From NCBI GenBank assembly GCA_003427395.1, contig BFEA01000629.1, forward strand, positions 715,776-763,787: 48,012 bases of DNA, written 5' to 3'. The DNA comes from Chara braunii (lineage: Eukaryota; Streptophyta; Charophyceae; Charales; Characeae). The notes under the pieces are model-generated. The model did not search any database, was not told where the DNA came from, and saw only the letters and a program-made list of their open reading frames with translations. This document shows, piece by piece, positions 28,111 to 40,815 of this stretch. Every line of letters begins with the position of its first letter. The first letter of the stretch is position 1. Position numbers and translations under genes: made by a program.

Positions 28111-28825
28111 CCTGAATTGGCCGACCCCTCTTATTCCGTCTGAGAATATGTGTCGACCGAGTGCTGCGTGGTCTGGCCTCAAAAGAAGGGCGACCCGCGG
28201 CCGCATCGGTAGGAGACTTATCACCCCCCTATGGAGGGTCATAAGCCCCCTCCTTACCATCGGATACGGGCACCCAGTAGAAGTAGGTCGGTGGTCTCCT
28301 TTTGAAGCGAAAAGGTGCTCCGTCGATATTACATTATGGGATTACTGTGTCCAGTATGTGGTAATGAGATTTGACCGTTGGCGCCTCGCTTTTCATTTTC
28401 CTTTTGTGAAGAGTATTTTTCTTTAAATTAATTAGTATAGAAGTTATAGAAAACCAGAGTGCAGAAGTTTAAAAAGGGATACTCGAGACTCTCGTTTACA
28501 ACAAAGTGGGTCGCAGCCTCACCGGGTGTTATAAAAGGGAGATTGCTCCTCGGTTTTTTAGTGAGCGTGTGAGGCTGACGTGATGCGAATAGAGGGGAAA
28601 CGCCGAGGCTGTATTCTCCCAGCGGTTTGAGTCCTGTTCTGTCCTATGCCTCTAGTGCGGTACGGGCAAGTAACGTTCTGAGCATTGGCTATAGTGGGCG
28701 CGGCTATCTCTGGGTGGCTATGGTGTTGCATGGGTACAGACCCAGCTATTGGTACCACCAGATTCGATGGAAACCTATGTCTGGGGAGGGGCCCTGGATA
28801 ACAAAGAAAAAATAATAGTTAACCC
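28111..28825. other. No gene recognised
   Basis: Short frames only, none with recognisable content. Confidence 0.3.
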
Positions 28826-29155
28826 TGTGTAGCATCGTGTTCGGGTTCGGTGACCAAACGCAAACATTCTCCACCGAACGAGAACGAGCGCGAAAACCCT
28901 CCGAACACAAACATAAAAATATTACCAAAAAAAAAAAAAAAATCTCAGAAAAATCTAACAAACATACAAATTCTGCAAAGCAATAATACAAACAACTTTT
29001 TTGTGGGAGGTATGCTACAATTCGTAACCAAACTCTAGTTAGAAATCAAAAACCTTTTTTTTTTTTCTTTTAATATTTTCGACAAAAAACGTTTCGGAGG
29101 CGTTCGATCGAACACCCGAACATGTTTAGACGTTCGTAAAAGCGAGGCATTCAAA
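28826..29155 (+). mobile_element. TIR element family M1, copy a (3' end lost)
   Basis: Begins TGTGTAGCATCGTGTTCGGG, followed by GAACG/CGTTC-rich arm sequence, an A-tract (about 28928), a core with CAAACAACTTTTT, a T-tract (about 29055) and a second GTTCG/CGAAC-rich arm with GAACATGTTTAGACGTTCG. The final TIR seen in the other copies is missing. It is non-coding and non-autonomous, resembling a MITE or foldback element. Confidence 0.55.
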
Positions 29156-29216
29156 CGTTGTTTTCAATTTAAAAAAATGGAAGATGGGAAAAAAAATTAT
29201 ACTCAAAAGAAAATTA

Positions 29217-29489
29217 AGCTACCACCTGGGCTGAGCGAGTCACCCTATCTTCCCAGGCGGCATAGTCGTGTAAGGATCAGGAAAGGTCATAGCACAAAAA
29301 AAAAAAAAAATCTGAAAAAAACTATGTTATGTAAGGAAATGAACTAAACAACTTTTGCCTCAAAATCACATCCAAAGTTTTTACCAAAAAATAAAAAACA
29401 ATATTCAATTTTTTTTATTTTTTTTTATTTTTTTTTTTTCCGGCTCGACCTGCCAAGTGGTCACGGGCTACTAGGATAGCCTAGAAAGA
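29217..29489 (+). mobile_element. TIR element family M2, copy a
   Basis: Runs from AGCTACCACCTGGGC to ATAGCCTAG. A GC-rich arm is followed by an A-tract, the core ACTATGTTATG...AACTTTTGCC, a T-tract and a second GC-rich arm (CGGCTCGACCTGCCAAGTGG). Terminal repeats are diverged compared with the copy at 40906-41176. No coding capacity. Confidence 0.5.
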
Positions 29490-29689
29490 AAATTAATAAA
29501 AAAAGGAATATTTTTTTCTTCCCTTTTTTTATGACTGGTGATGGGACAAACATGTTGCAAATGCTTTTGTTTTTTTTTAATGAACAAATGCAAAGATAAA
29601 AAGGGAGGGGAAAAAAAAACAGATAAAAGAACACAAAACAATGCAGCTTTTTTTTTCTTTTTTTGATTTTTGTTTTTAACATACATAGA

Positions 29690-30295
29690 CTGATTGGCTG
29701 ATTGGCTGAATGATTGATTCATTGATTGTGATTACCTCATTGATTGATTGATACAACAAAAAAAGAAAAGGCGTGCGAGCAAATGCATGTGTATGTGTGT
29801 GTGAATGTGTGTGTGTGGGTGGGTGGGTCTATCCATATGTATGCGAGTGCGTGTGTGTGTGTTTGCGCAAGGGCGAGGATGGGGGGGGCGACCCCTCCCC
29901 CACCAATCAATCAATCAATTAAAAACAAAATAGTGGGTTTCGTCGACCCAGGTGTGTGTTCGTCTGCGTGTGAGTGTGTGTGTATATGTATGTGCGTGTG
30001 TGTGTGTGTGTGTATGTGGGTGGGTGGGTGTTGTTCGCGTGTGCTAGGGCCGGGAAGGGGGGAAGGGGGGAAGGGGGGGCGACGACTCCTCCACCAATCA
30101 ATCAACCTGTCAATCAGTCAAACAATGAATCAATCAATCAGTATATCAACCAATCAATCGAAAAATCAATCAATTTATGAATTAAACACACAAAATCAAT
30201 CAATCAGTATATCAACCAATCAATCGGAAAATCAATCAATTTATGAATTAAACACACCAAATCAATCAATCAGTCAATCAAGCAAGCAAGCTTTG
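29690..30295 (+). repeat. Composite microsatellite element: (GATT)n, (TG)n, G/C hairpin, (AATC)n, twice
   Basis: TGATTGATTGAT-like DNA (29690-29752) is followed by TG-rich DNA, a GGGGGGGGCGACCCCTCCCCCACC-like anchor broken around 29881-29904, and (AATC)n. A second TG tract (about 29953-30030), anchor (30056-30095) and (AATC)n block (to about 30290) follow. The leading (GATT)n is the reverse complement of the (AATC)n, so the unit can fold back on itself. Confidence 0.75.
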
Positions 30296-30299
30296 TTAC

Positions 30300-33235
30300 A
30301 TAATTGGACATTCGGGACCCCCTTGACCGTATGAGATGTCTGCCTGAACAACCCGGCCAAATGTCCAACCAAAGCCCTCTGTCCGAAGTTCCAAGCCTAT
30401 AAAAAAATAATCTTTAAATAGTTCATCTGTTTTTTTTTTTTTCTTTATGGATTGTTCTGCAGATAAGGCATATGTGCATCTATTTCCGCAGCATTTTGAT
30501 GAGTCGAAAAAAAGCTAAACATCACCAAGATGGCAGCAAAAAAATATGTTCTCCAAGTCTATTTTCCATTTTTTGAAGTTTTTCTCATTTTTTCACTTAT
30601 TGAGTTGTGTTGTTTCGACCAATCTCATATACGCTCTTTCATGTGGGAGGTTATCATAATTCCTGTCAATGGATGTATCTGGGTCAGTCAATTATTGTCA
30701 TATTTGTCGTGTAAATGTCTGTGTGCTTTCAGGTACCAATTGGTTACGTTCTTGCCCACGAGGATTTTTTCTACGTAGTGGCTCTAGTGGGTGTTAAGTT
30801 TATAATTAGTTATATTTACATGAGCTTATTGATTGTTTAATACGTCGGATAATACAGTGGTCAGTTATCGTGCGCATTCGTCGGTTGTATGAACCAGGAA
30901 TTTGTAATATGTTCAATGGGTGAAATTTTATTCAATCCGTAAATGGATAATCTTTTAGGAGGTCCTAGGTTAGTTTAGATGGCTAATAAGGTGTCTTACA
31001 GACACGTGTAGTGGCTGTTTTTTACAATAGAAGGTTAAGGCCGTGTATCGTGATAGTTCGAGTTTAACTGTGAACAATTAAATAAGAAATTTGACAATAC
31101 TGTACTAAAGAAAATGAAAACAAAGTAGCAAAAAAACCTATAAAAAATAAGTAGTTCGGGTCGTGCTCGTACTTCTAATGATTTCAACGCATGGTAGGGG
31201 CATGTAGCCAAGGTCTGGGCTACATGACTATTGATTTTATTTGTACATTTCTTAGCAGAAGAAAATAAGATCATTTTCGTTGACTTTGCTTATAGAATCT
31301 CATTTTCGCAGTTGTTGCTCCTTTTTGCTTTAAACATAATCATCAATGGGATTGACTAAGCTTGTTTCTGTATGAGGGTTGTCCAACTTGCATCCCCTGA
31401 TCATCATATCTGAATTATGCTTAGTATTGTTAATTGTATATGCGTGGTTCGTTCAAAGTTTCTGATAATGCATGTGGGTATCGCCCATAACTGATGTATG
31501 CGGGGGATTCAAACATTCGTCGCGATTTATGTAATTGTGCTGGAGCGCAACATGTGGATGTCTTTGTTACATGTGTTGATGATGTATGTGAGATTCGTGT
31601 ATTTTTGTTGAGGATTTAGGTGGGGACATGCGTATTTGTTTTGTTGATGAAGTCGGAAATCCACTACTCTGTTATGATGTTGTGGTATGCGTTTCGTGTA
31701 CTCGTATTGCTACGGTGTTGGATCATCCGCATGCCCTTGCTTCTAACCCGTCTAGTCAACCGTGTTGATGATATGTGTCGGGATCTCGTATTCGTGTTAA
31801 TGATGTGCATGGTGGTGTGTTCATAAAGTTGATGTTGAGTGTGGTCCTCCTGATTTTTTGCACATTTAACTGCATGTTGATGTTTACAATATCCTCCATC
31901 GACGGATTGGTTCGATGTTGCTTTCTTTGGCATAATCGGTTTCCACGATGAGGTTTGCAAAATTGTAATTATGTTCCGTATTGTGACAACATAATAAGAA
32001 AATATATGGAATTGCAAAATGATACAAGGATAGCAATAACATCGAGATAAATAAATCATAAATTTATGATGTTTGTACTTATTTAAAAGAAGGACATACT
32101 GTTAATTAAGATAGAGCGGAAAGTTGTTAGGCTTTGCTTCAAGGCTTTGTTTTAATTGATCACTCGGCTTATTAGCTTAGGGAGGATAATCGATTAAAAT
32201 ATTTGGTTGCGTACCTTTTATATATGGTACTTGTTCAATTACATCCGTTATTAATTCATAGTAAATTAATAATAGATCTTTGTCCTTAATGATATTGTAT
32301 AACCTGATAAGGAACAGAATACATCAAAGGTTGGGGAGAAAACATAGAAAGAAAAAATATTTTGTTCAAAGGGCGTCCTTTTCTATACGTATTTTCAAGA
32401 AAAAAAAAATATATATATATCATATTGCCATAGTTGTTTTATGTTTTTTGGAATATTCAGAGTATTATACTAGGGAATACGTTTTTATAGGATCAATAAT
32501 TGTTGAATATTCCTTTGAAAGTTGATGTGCGGTGGTGTACATTTTGTAGGTCTCAAAACTTACCTGTCGTGCTGCATATCTTAGTTGTAGTACAAGAAAC
32601 TAGCTCTAAGACATTATATTGCGCTTTTGTGTTTCCAAGAAGTCTGCTAAAAAGAATAGGGAAGATCTATTACTGAATGTGTTGGTATTATAAGTGAGTG
32701 GAGAGAATGTACGTACATACCCTATTAATGCGCAATTTTTAAGAGATATGTGAAGGGCATAATATTTGTATTCCGATTATAGTGAGAGGTATGATTGTAA
32801 AAGAACACATAGCAGCACTAGTTATTCACGACTACAGGAGGGAACATAATTAAAAAGGTCCGGAGATAGAGAAGAAATCGGACCAGGTCTGCTTATCATC
32901 TATGTTGTACAGAGTATTGTTTGCAAAAATCAATTTTCGTGGACGTGCTACATCCCCGCAAGTAATTACGGGTTTTCGCTTAAGGAAACGTCTTGTGAAA
33001 TCACCGAGTTCTCCTACAAAGAAGTGTCGTGCAAATTTGTAATCCTGCTTCTACCAATCTTCCGGTATGACAACAAAAAATTTTGCTAGTCTGTTCGGTT
33101 GATGTGTAACGTACTGGCTATTGAGCGGTGGTGCATCATGGGCACAGTCGGAATTCATCGCTCGTAGATCAAAAAGGTTTTTTCTCACAAGGATCATCTT
33201 TGGAACAATGTATATGCATTGTCATACCTGATACC
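30300..33235. other. A/T-rich region without recognisable genes
   Basis: About 2.9 kb of A/T-rich DNA. Open frames are short and lack motifs. GTGTTGATGAT words recur near 31573 and 31757 and may be a decayed repeat. No RNA gene is recognised. Confidence 0.35.
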
Positions 33236-33455
33236 TGTATAGCATCTTGTTTGGGTTCGATGACCGAACCCGAACGTTCGCGACCGAACGCAAACAAACA
33301 CGAAAACCCTCTGAACGCGAACATAAAAAAAAAAAAAAAAATCAATTCTCAGAAAACTCTAAAACAAACATATGTTATGAAGAATGATAACACAAACAAC
33401 TTTTGCCGTGGAGGTGCCCAAATTCGTAACAAAACTCGAGTTAAAAATCACAAAC

Positions 33456-33486
<31 letters not shown>

Positions 33487-33586
33487 GAATATGTTCGGCC
33501 GAACACGTTCGAGAGACGTTCGGTCGAACACCTGATTATGTTCAGACGTTCGGAAAAGCTCCCAACATGTTCGGTGTGCTACATAG
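33236..33586 (+). mobile_element. TIR element family M1, copy b (complete)
   Basis: Begins TGTATAGCATCTTGTTTGGG and ends CATGTTCGGTGTGCTACATA, an imperfect inverted repeat. The inside has a GAACGTTCGCGACCGAACGC arm, an A-tract (33327-33343), the core ATATGTTATG...CAAACAACTTTTGCC, a T-tract (33460-33486) and a GTTCGGCCGAACACGTTCG arm. About 350 bp, no coding capacity. No transposase gene for the family is visible in this window. Confidence 0.65.
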
Positions 33587-33589
33587 CCA

Positions 33590-33834
33590 GATACTTAGCG
33601 CGGGTCTCGCTTGCTTGATTTGCGCTCTATCGTGGATGCAACTAGTCACAATATATGTCCATGTGACTAAAAAATGAACGTGTATTTTAGTATAAGGTAC
33701 TCAAGTGTTAACCCTAGCTTGCCCTAAAAAAGGAAACAATTGGGGAAAAAACTTGTTTTATTGTCATGGGTGACACGCTTGTTTGAGCAAGGATCAGTGT
33801 GTTTCGAGGATGATTGACATATGTGAAGATCAAA
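33590..33834. other. A/T-rich spacer
   Basis: No gene or repeat recognised. Confidence 0.3.
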
Positions 33835-34770
33835 GCCAAAATTGTTGTGACTTGTGTGTCACAGTGAGACGTGTCCCTACGAAGAACGTTGTCGTGATGT
33901 TTAAGAGGACGGTCACTTTGTTAATTTTCATGACGAATTTTAGGCACGATCGGTGATGCGTCAAGCAGAATTGTAATTATTGGAAGTAACATCTATATTG
34001 GACGTAATAAAGGCAAAAATAAAATGTATACAAGAGGAAAGGATCACGCGTGACGTTCGTACGAGTCATGAGGGGGAAAATGCTAGTGTTGGATCAGAAC
34101 AATGTATGCTAGTAATCGGAAGTAGTGGTTGTATCGACAATATCATAAGCAAAGAAGTGGACAATGAAAAACAAGTGGAATGAGAAAAGACCAATCGAAA
34201 GGAACACAATAAATCATAAGTATCGACAAGAATTGCGTGAATCGGAGGTAATAAAGGAAGAGCTGAATCCGAAAATATGATTTTATCTTCGTTCGCTTTC
34301 CCGTAGTTTTCATGTATAACTATATTATATATTTATATAAGGTTACCAATCGTCTAAAGAAATTTGGCATACTTTTGTTTACATCTATTCAGGTGTCACA
34401 ATTTTTCGTCTAGGGAAAGAAATTCCTATCAGCTCATTAAGAACATATTATAGGTTTTGTAAGTTACACGGAGTCCTCATCAGTGTCGCTATTGCTCTAA
34501 ATTTTGTCATATGTATATAGACAATAAATAGAGAACTTTGTTCGAGGAACAGTGCCTCAACGTAGTGATTTGTGTCACATGTCGTAACGAAGAGTGATGA
34601 CTTGTCAATCAGAGCACGATCTGCTATCAAGTAGCAAGGTTATTTTGGTCACGATCGGTGATGTGTCAACCAGGGCTGAGACCATCGCTATGAAAAAACA
34701 ACTATTGTGGATATAATCAAGGGAAACATTTAAAATAGACAAGAGCAAAGGGTCGTGTGCACCGGAAGTA
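33835..34770 (+). repeat. Two diverged direct repeats about 710 bp apart
   Basis: Segment 33835-34070 and segment 34560-34770 share, in order, GTGACTTGTGTGTCAC / GTGATTTGTGTCAC, ACGAAGA, CACGATCGGTGATG[C/T]GTCAA (about 33948 and 34658) and a purine-rich stretch ending in AAAGGATCACG / AAAGGGTCGTG. They are diverged elsewhere, so the duplication is old. No coding support. Confidence 0.5.
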
Positions 34771-34872
34771 CCAAAAGAAGATAAATTTTTGATCATAATA
34801 TGAAGTACCAATTGTACTCAACGTAACAACTAAAAGGGAGGTAAAAAGGAAACCGAAATAAAATGCAAAAAG

Positions 34873-34925
34873 ACGAGCAGGGCAGTGGGTACAGAGGATC
34901 ATAGGTTCGAATCATGTCACCTTGA
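34873..34925 (+). other. Possible tRNA-derived SINE remnant (B box)
   Basis: GGTTCGAATC (about 34903-34912) matches a Pol III B box, with GGGCAGTGGGTA upstream as a weak A box. The spacing is shorter than in tRNA genes and no cloverleaf forms. At best a decayed SINE head. Confidence 0.25.
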
Positions 34926-37610
34926 GTCAAAATCATAGTAAATTGACATGAAAATCAATCGGCCGAATTAAACCATGGTAGTGGAAGTACTACAAACGTA
35001 CGTGTGGTTTTTAGTATTACGCACAAAGAGATTTTAATGTGTGTTTGTCTTACATGGTGGCGTGCCATACAAGAGTCAGGTCTGTAACTAGGGAAATAAT
35101 GATTGTATCTGAATTTACAACAAGCGCACTAACAAAAAAAAGGGAAACAAACGTAACAGATTCAAGAGTTACTAGAACAACGGAATCCACAATTAGCAAT
35201 TGCAGACAGAAGGAAGCATCAGATCAACAAAAATGTTACTTTAACAGAAGTGACAAGAAATAACGAAAAGGAAAAGGAAAAAAAAAAAAAAAAAAAAAAA
35301 AACAGAACAAAAGTTTTTGAGACATTTTGGAACAGCTGCAACGGTCGTAGCAAAATAAAAATTGATAGGGATTAACTTATGATGTCATCTATGTTTGTAT
35401 ACCCGTATTATCATGCCGATTTTTCAAAGGGTTTTTTGGTAGGGGTTTGTTTGCGTCCTCTCAAGTTTCGCATTGGTATTTACAGGAGATGACATTACAA
35501 TCCGCTTATTAAACACTGATTAACGGATAATCAGGTTATCTACCCGAAGGATATATCAGTATTTAATCAGCGTGTGTATCGCTATGGACCAAAGAAAGAG
35601 AACAAACAAATTTCACAGAAGTAACCAACTGGCTATCCAATATATGTGTCTTTTGAGTTTACATATAGTCGACAGGTTTTTTAGAAGATCGTGGGTTTTT
35701 TAAGCAGGGGCTATAGAAAGAAGTACTCATAATTATGCGCGTTTAGCACGGGATGTCGCGTAACCTTTATTATGATGTGCATTTGAGTAGAGCGAGAGTA
35801 TCTTGCGACCAAGTGCGTGGTTTTATATGCGTCGGTACGTGCTATATTGCAAGCATAAGCAACGTTTTGGGTATAAAAACAAGAAACGAGAGGGCAAAAA
35901 ATGTGGCGTTAGAGTGTTTGCCTGCGAAAAGGATTAGTATAGCACGTACTTGTCAAGACAGACGTATTTGGTTTGTCTGCTAGGGAGTCGACCCCAGCTT
36001 AGCAACAGTATGTAGCATCCGGGTGTGCGTGTAGTAGGTGTGCATATAACACGGCTATCCCGTTAAGGGAAGCATAACCATAGGCCTGTCAATCGATACA
36101 ACAAGGCGAAAAGTTAGTATCTGGCAAACATTCATTGGGTATATGGTGGTTAACCATAGTCATCCAGTCCATTCCTGGAGGATGAATGTTAATGTTGTAA
36201 AGGGGAAGGGGTGGGTTGGGTTTTGTTAGTATAGGGGGGAGCAGTTTAGTAGTTAAGCTAAGAATTAGACATGACTAATATAATCTGCCATACGGTCGGT
36301 GCACGCCCTTAAGCATGCTTTTTGTCGCCTAGCACCATAGCAGCTCATCAGAGGGTAAGCTTTCGGCTCGCGTATCCAAATGTTACTGTTAGGTTTTTTT
36401 AGGGGTAGGGAAAAGAAACAATGAGTAGCAGTTATTTGAGCCATACCTGTAGTTGGAAAGCCTGTGAAGAAGATGTATCTTCCATGGTAGCCATCGCCTC
36501 TCAGACGGACTTGTGTTACCGCAGCTTGCAACAGGTTGCGCTTGTACTGCAGTTGCTTCAGCATGTGTTAGGATCTAGTCAGCTCACGCTCAAGTGTCAC
36601 ACGACTATCCGTATGGACGGGCTATAAGAGCCGCTCGTTCTTTCGCAGAGGAGGGAGGGGGGGTGGGAGGTGCGCAGAGAATGGGTGCGTAGTGTCTCCA
36701 GAGATTCGCTTTGCAAAGCAAAAGTGCATGCACGTATGCTATGTGGTGATCTGAATGCTCGTATGTGCCATAACTTAATTATATAGTAATAATACGTTTA
36801 TGTTTCCTGTGTAGTAGTACGTGAGGTGGTATGGGATAGTGGGAAATAGATGCTTTGGGTGAGTGTATATCAGGGGGGGGGGTTCGTATGTGCTATACGC
36901 TGTTTTTCAGGGCGCAGATCATACAATGTATTTTTTGTTGGACGCGTACGTAGCTTGGTATTATGTATGTTTTGTTAGGGTTCTGCTTCTTTTGTGTTGG
37001 TTTGCTTAGTTTCGCTTTGTGGTATATGCTTTTAGAAGCATTGCGGATAGCGTGCCGAGTCTTGTCTTGTTGCAGCGTGCCGAGCATTTGCATTGTGTGT
37101 TTTAGTCGTTTTTGCGTGCTGGTGCTTTTTGGGCTATGGCGTGTGTTGTGCATGGTTGTCTTTTTGCAGCATTCCATTGTTGCTTAGTATTTGTCCTTTC
37201 CTTTTCATGGCGTGATGTCCAGAATGACTTCAGTTGTCTTGTATGCAGGTACACATCACAATCGTCCGTGTGGCGCTTTTCTTTGTAGAATGATGCACAT
37301 TTTTGTTTAGTGTTTTTTTTTGTGGTGTAGTGTTTCAGACCTACACCCATAACTATGTTTGGTCGTTTACAGTTTCGTGTATTCTTAGTGGGTTTGTAAA
37401 TGTATTGTGTAGGATGTCGAGATAGTATGTCGGTTATATGGGTCGGTTAGGTTGTTTGTTTGTGGAATGAATTGGGTCAGGATATATGTAGATTTACTTT
37501 AATTATTTGTTATATATATGTTGGGGGATGATTTATTCGTTATATAGAGAGACTGGGTTCCTTAATTTATTTTTATTCCTATTGCAAGAATTTTTTTATG
37601 ATTTTTTTCT
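34926..37610. other. A/T-rich region without recognisable genes
   Basis: Contains an A-run (35279-35302) and short frames without motifs. Nothing further can be supported. Confidence 0.35.
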
Positions 37611-37957
37611 TGTGTAGCACGACGAACGTGTTCGCGCCCCTTCACATTCGTGTGAATGAATTTGCGAGTTCGTGCGAACAGCTCGCGAACATGTTCGGGC
37701 GAACATTTTTTTTTGTCGTTAAAAAAATAAAAAATAAAAAACTCGTGATGGGCTACGAATTTGAACATGACTTCAAGGCAAAAGTTACTTCCATTGTTCT
37801 TGTACATAACATATATAATATTATTTTTAGATTTTTTCTGAGAAACGTTTTTTTTTTTTTTTTTTTTTTTCCTCGTTCGAAGGTTTTCGGGCGTTTGTTC
37901 GCGTTCGGATGAACATGTTCGTGTTCGCCTCCGAACGCAAACACGGTGCTATGTACA
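37611..37957 (-). mobile_element. TIR element family M1, copy c (inverted relative to a and b)
   Basis: Begins TGTGTAGCAC and ends GTGCTATGTACA. On the minus strand it reads as copies a and b: GTTCG-rich arm, A-tract, core with AACTTTTGCC (its complement GGCAAAAGTT lies at about 37779), T-tract and second GTTCG-rich arm. It confirms the element boundaries and shows that it moves in both orientations. Confidence 0.6.
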
Positions 37958-38173
37958 TTTTTTTTTCCTTTCTTTTTTTCTTTTTTATTATTTTATTATT
38001 TTTTTAATATTGACTGGGTTCCTTAATTTGTTTTTATTCCTATGTAATATTTTTGCTAGAATTGATTTATTAATTTTTTATTTTTTTATTTTGTATTTAT
38101 TATTATTTTTTTAATTGTAATATTATTAGTTGTTAATGATAATTTTTATTATTATTTGTTTTTTAGTTTTTTT
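37958..38173. other. T-rich low-complexity DNA
   Basis: TTTTTTATTATTT runs; no gene. Confidence 0.4.
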
Positions 38174-38348
38174 CTAGGCTACCAGTCGGGCCGCCTGGGT
38201 CCCAGGTGGCCAGCCCGTGCAAGGACCCGGGAAGGTCCTAGCAAAAAAAAAAAAAAAAAAAAATCCAACAAATCCGAAAAAAAACTATGTTATGCAAAAA
38301 AATAAATTGAACAATGTTTGCCTTAGGGTCACATCTATATTTTGCACC
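38174..38348 (+). mobile_element. TIR element family M2, copy b (5' half)
   Basis: Starts CTAGGCTACCAGTCGGGCC, then the GGGTCCCAGGTGGCCAGCCC hairpin arm, an A-tract and ACTATGTTATGC. It loses similarity after about 38348, before the T-tract and 3' arm, so it is truncated. Confidence 0.6.
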
Positions 38349-39016
38349 AAGGGCTGAAGGAGGGCCGCGCGAAGTGTGCGCTAACAAAGTGGCAACATTG
38401 GCGATGGCGACGCCTGGTCGTCGTTAGCGGTTGTGTAGGCTGCAACGTCGGGGTATGCGAACGAGGATTTTTTTCCACGAGGCGCCTACCCTGCCAGGCA
38501 CCATAGCTGTGTGAGAGTTATGGCGACAGTGCCCTGGCGTAGCCTAGCCCTTGAGTGGGTAGGGAGTGCTATGCACTTTTACCCCATGGCACCCTGGCAG
38601 CTCCGTAACTGACCTCCATTCCTACATACCTCACAGGACTTCGATACCAGAGGAGCCGCCCTCCCCTCAAGCCTTCTGCTGGAAAGAGCGGGCTCCTTTC
38701 TTACCATCCAAAGGCCGCGCGTTGTAGCCCACGATACATCATTCGGATAGCCTCGATCATCAGGGAAGCATGAAACGTGGAGCGGCGTATCTGGACGCAG
38801 TGGGAGAGCGTGAGGTTGAGGTGGCAACGCTCCGGCAGGTCCAAGGGTTTCTGCAAGTCTCGCTTGACCCTTCATCGTCGTATGGCAGTTTGCTGTTCAT
38901 TTACTTCACGTTGTGGTTTTCACGTAATTTGGTTGTTGCTTTGGTCCCCTATGCTATGTTTATTCATGAGGTAATTTGATGGCTTCTGTCTTTTGGTAAT
39001 AAATTCTTTAATTTGA
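38349..39016. other. No gene recognised
   Basis: Mixed DNA. Short overlapping frames on both strands (38579-38979) lack recognisable content. Confidence 0.3.
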
Positions 39017-40120
39017 TTGAGACATCATAGTTACCCGATGTCCTTAAGCACCGGGGAATGTTTGTAGTGACTTAGGGTGAAACCCATGGGGTTGGGATGA
39101 CATGAGCGACCCAGTGAAGAGCAAACTAGAGTTGTATCCATTGGGTTCGTGGTGGGAAACCCGTCTAGGCAACAAAGGCTCCTCACAGTATTTTGGTTAG
39201 TAATGATGAGAGGGTAACCCTAAGGTCTATCCTTCCTTCCCTGTTTGAGTCACTTAGATTGTATCCTCTAGTTTGATATGTGGTAGATTTCTCGAATTTT
39301 GGTAGGTTATTTTACTCCTTTCCTTGAGAGCTGCTTACGTAGTAGATTTTTGAAACTGTTTCGGTGTTGGCATTCTTGGGATGTCTTGGCTTTGTGTTCT
39401 TGTTTATCATTTGCGTTGGTATTGAATTTTCACGTAGGATTGAGATTCATTGATTCTCGATACTCTTAAGCGCTGGGGTGTGTTGGCAGAAGTTTCGGGT
39501 AATACTCACAGGGTAAGGACTATATGAGAGACCCGGTGAAGAGCAAACTAGAGTTGTATCCATTGGGTGTGTGGTGGGAAACCCGTCTAGGCAACAAAGA
39601 CTCTTTACAACGTTTTGGGATAGTGAGGTTGAGAGGGTAACCCTAAAATTTTTTCCCTCTCCCAGCTCTTAGTTATTGAGATTGTTTTTTAGTTTGACAT
39701 TTTGTTATCTTTGGAATTTGGATTGTTGTAAAGCCCTGAAGCCTTATGGGTAGCGGTGCCATCAACGGGAGTGGGAGCCTCACTAGTGGCGGTGGGAACG
39801 TTTCCCGGGTGTGATGGGCAAAATTCTTGTCAGCCTTAAGTTATTTCAGTTGGGCTGTGTTTTTGTCTACTCTTCGCTTTGGTATTGAATGCTCACTCAT
39901 GATTGAGATTCATAGACTCTCGATACTCTTAAGTGCTGGGATATGTTTGTAGTAGTTTAGGGTGATACTCATAGGGTAGGGATCTTATGGGGGACCCGGT
40001 GAACAACAAATTAGAATTGTATCCATTGGGTACGTGGTGGGAAACCCGTCAAGGCAACAAAGGCTCTTCTCAGCGTTTTGGATAGTGAGGTGGAGAGGGC
40101 AACCCTAATGACTATTTTTC
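39017..40120 (+). repeat. Three copies of a ~210-bp block at ~420-460 bp spacing
   Basis: Blocks at about 39017-39235, 39440-39660 and 39901-40120 each contain GATTGAGA, TCTTAAGCGCTGGGG-like, GACCCGGTGAA, AGTTGTATCCATTGGGT, GTGGTGGGAAACCCGTCTAG, GCAACAAAGRCTC and GAGAGGGTAACCCTAA. The central part is far better conserved than the spacers. No reading frame is shared, so the conservation is not explained by protein coding. The family is not recognised. Confidence 0.8.
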
Positions 40121-40699
40121 TTTCCCAGCTTTTAGTTATCGAAATTCCTCTTTCTTAGGTTGATAAGTCTCGGAATTTGGATTGGTTGTTTTTAATCGTA
40201 TATTTTCTGGAGACTATATTAACATGACTAGTTTAAATTGAGTATGTACCTATGAATTTAGTTTGCCTCTGGAATAACTTTAGGGCTAAACTGCAAAATT
40301 TTCATGAATTGCCTTGTGCAATCGAGATTTGTAGTTTACAGTTCGCAGTTCTTTGCCAATGGTGTATCGATCTTAGAAACATGTCGGCGTTCTCCTTTGC
40401 AGCAAGAATAGTATATTAGAGGCTGAAGGAATGAAGAGTTTTGCTATGATCGGTTCAGCCACATTTTCATGGTTCGGAAGAAGAGATTAGATAATCTGTT
40501 TGGCAGAAGCCTTTCATTCTTTTTTGTTTTTTTGGAGTACTTTAGAGAAGGGACACGGAACCCGGTTTCGAGAAGCCCACAGTTGGGTAATGGGCCGAGC
40601 ATGTCTGATGTACCGGGTTGTATTATCGAGGTGTATTCCCGGGCCTCTGTCTGTCTCTCATTTGGAATGAATTTGAGTTGCTCAAAAAAAAAAAAAAAA
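40121..40699. other. No gene recognised
   Basis: A/T-rich DNA; the 83-codon frame at 40469-40720 has no motif and runs into an A-tract. Confidence 0.3.
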
Positions 40700-40815
40700 T
40701 TTGCACTAAATTCAGAATAAAAATAAAAAATTGAAAATATTTATTTTTATTCTTAGTTTTTTTAATTTTTTTTGCTCGGCTGGGCAAGTAACCCCAGGCC
40801 ACTCTGGTAGCCTAG
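40700..40815 (+). mobile_element. TIR element family M2, copy c (3' part)
   Basis: A T-rich stretch followed by the arm GCTCGGCTGGGCAAGTAACC, the CCAGGCCACT block and the terminal CTGGTAGCCTAG (40804-40815). The 5' arm is absent. Confidence 0.55.

Noticed and set aside
27877-28115. Frames with long Ile or Tyr runs
   Set aside because: Translations of the (ATT)n microsatellite.
24000-28500. 3' LTR matching the segment at 14740-15170
   Set aside because: I looked for the distinctive words of the 5' LTR end and found no convincing match by eye; a computed alignment would be needed.
29744-30334. 196-codon frame with INQSINQS-type repeats
   Set aside because: Translation of (AATC)n and (TG)n microsatellites; same for frames at 41317-41583 and 47400-47893.
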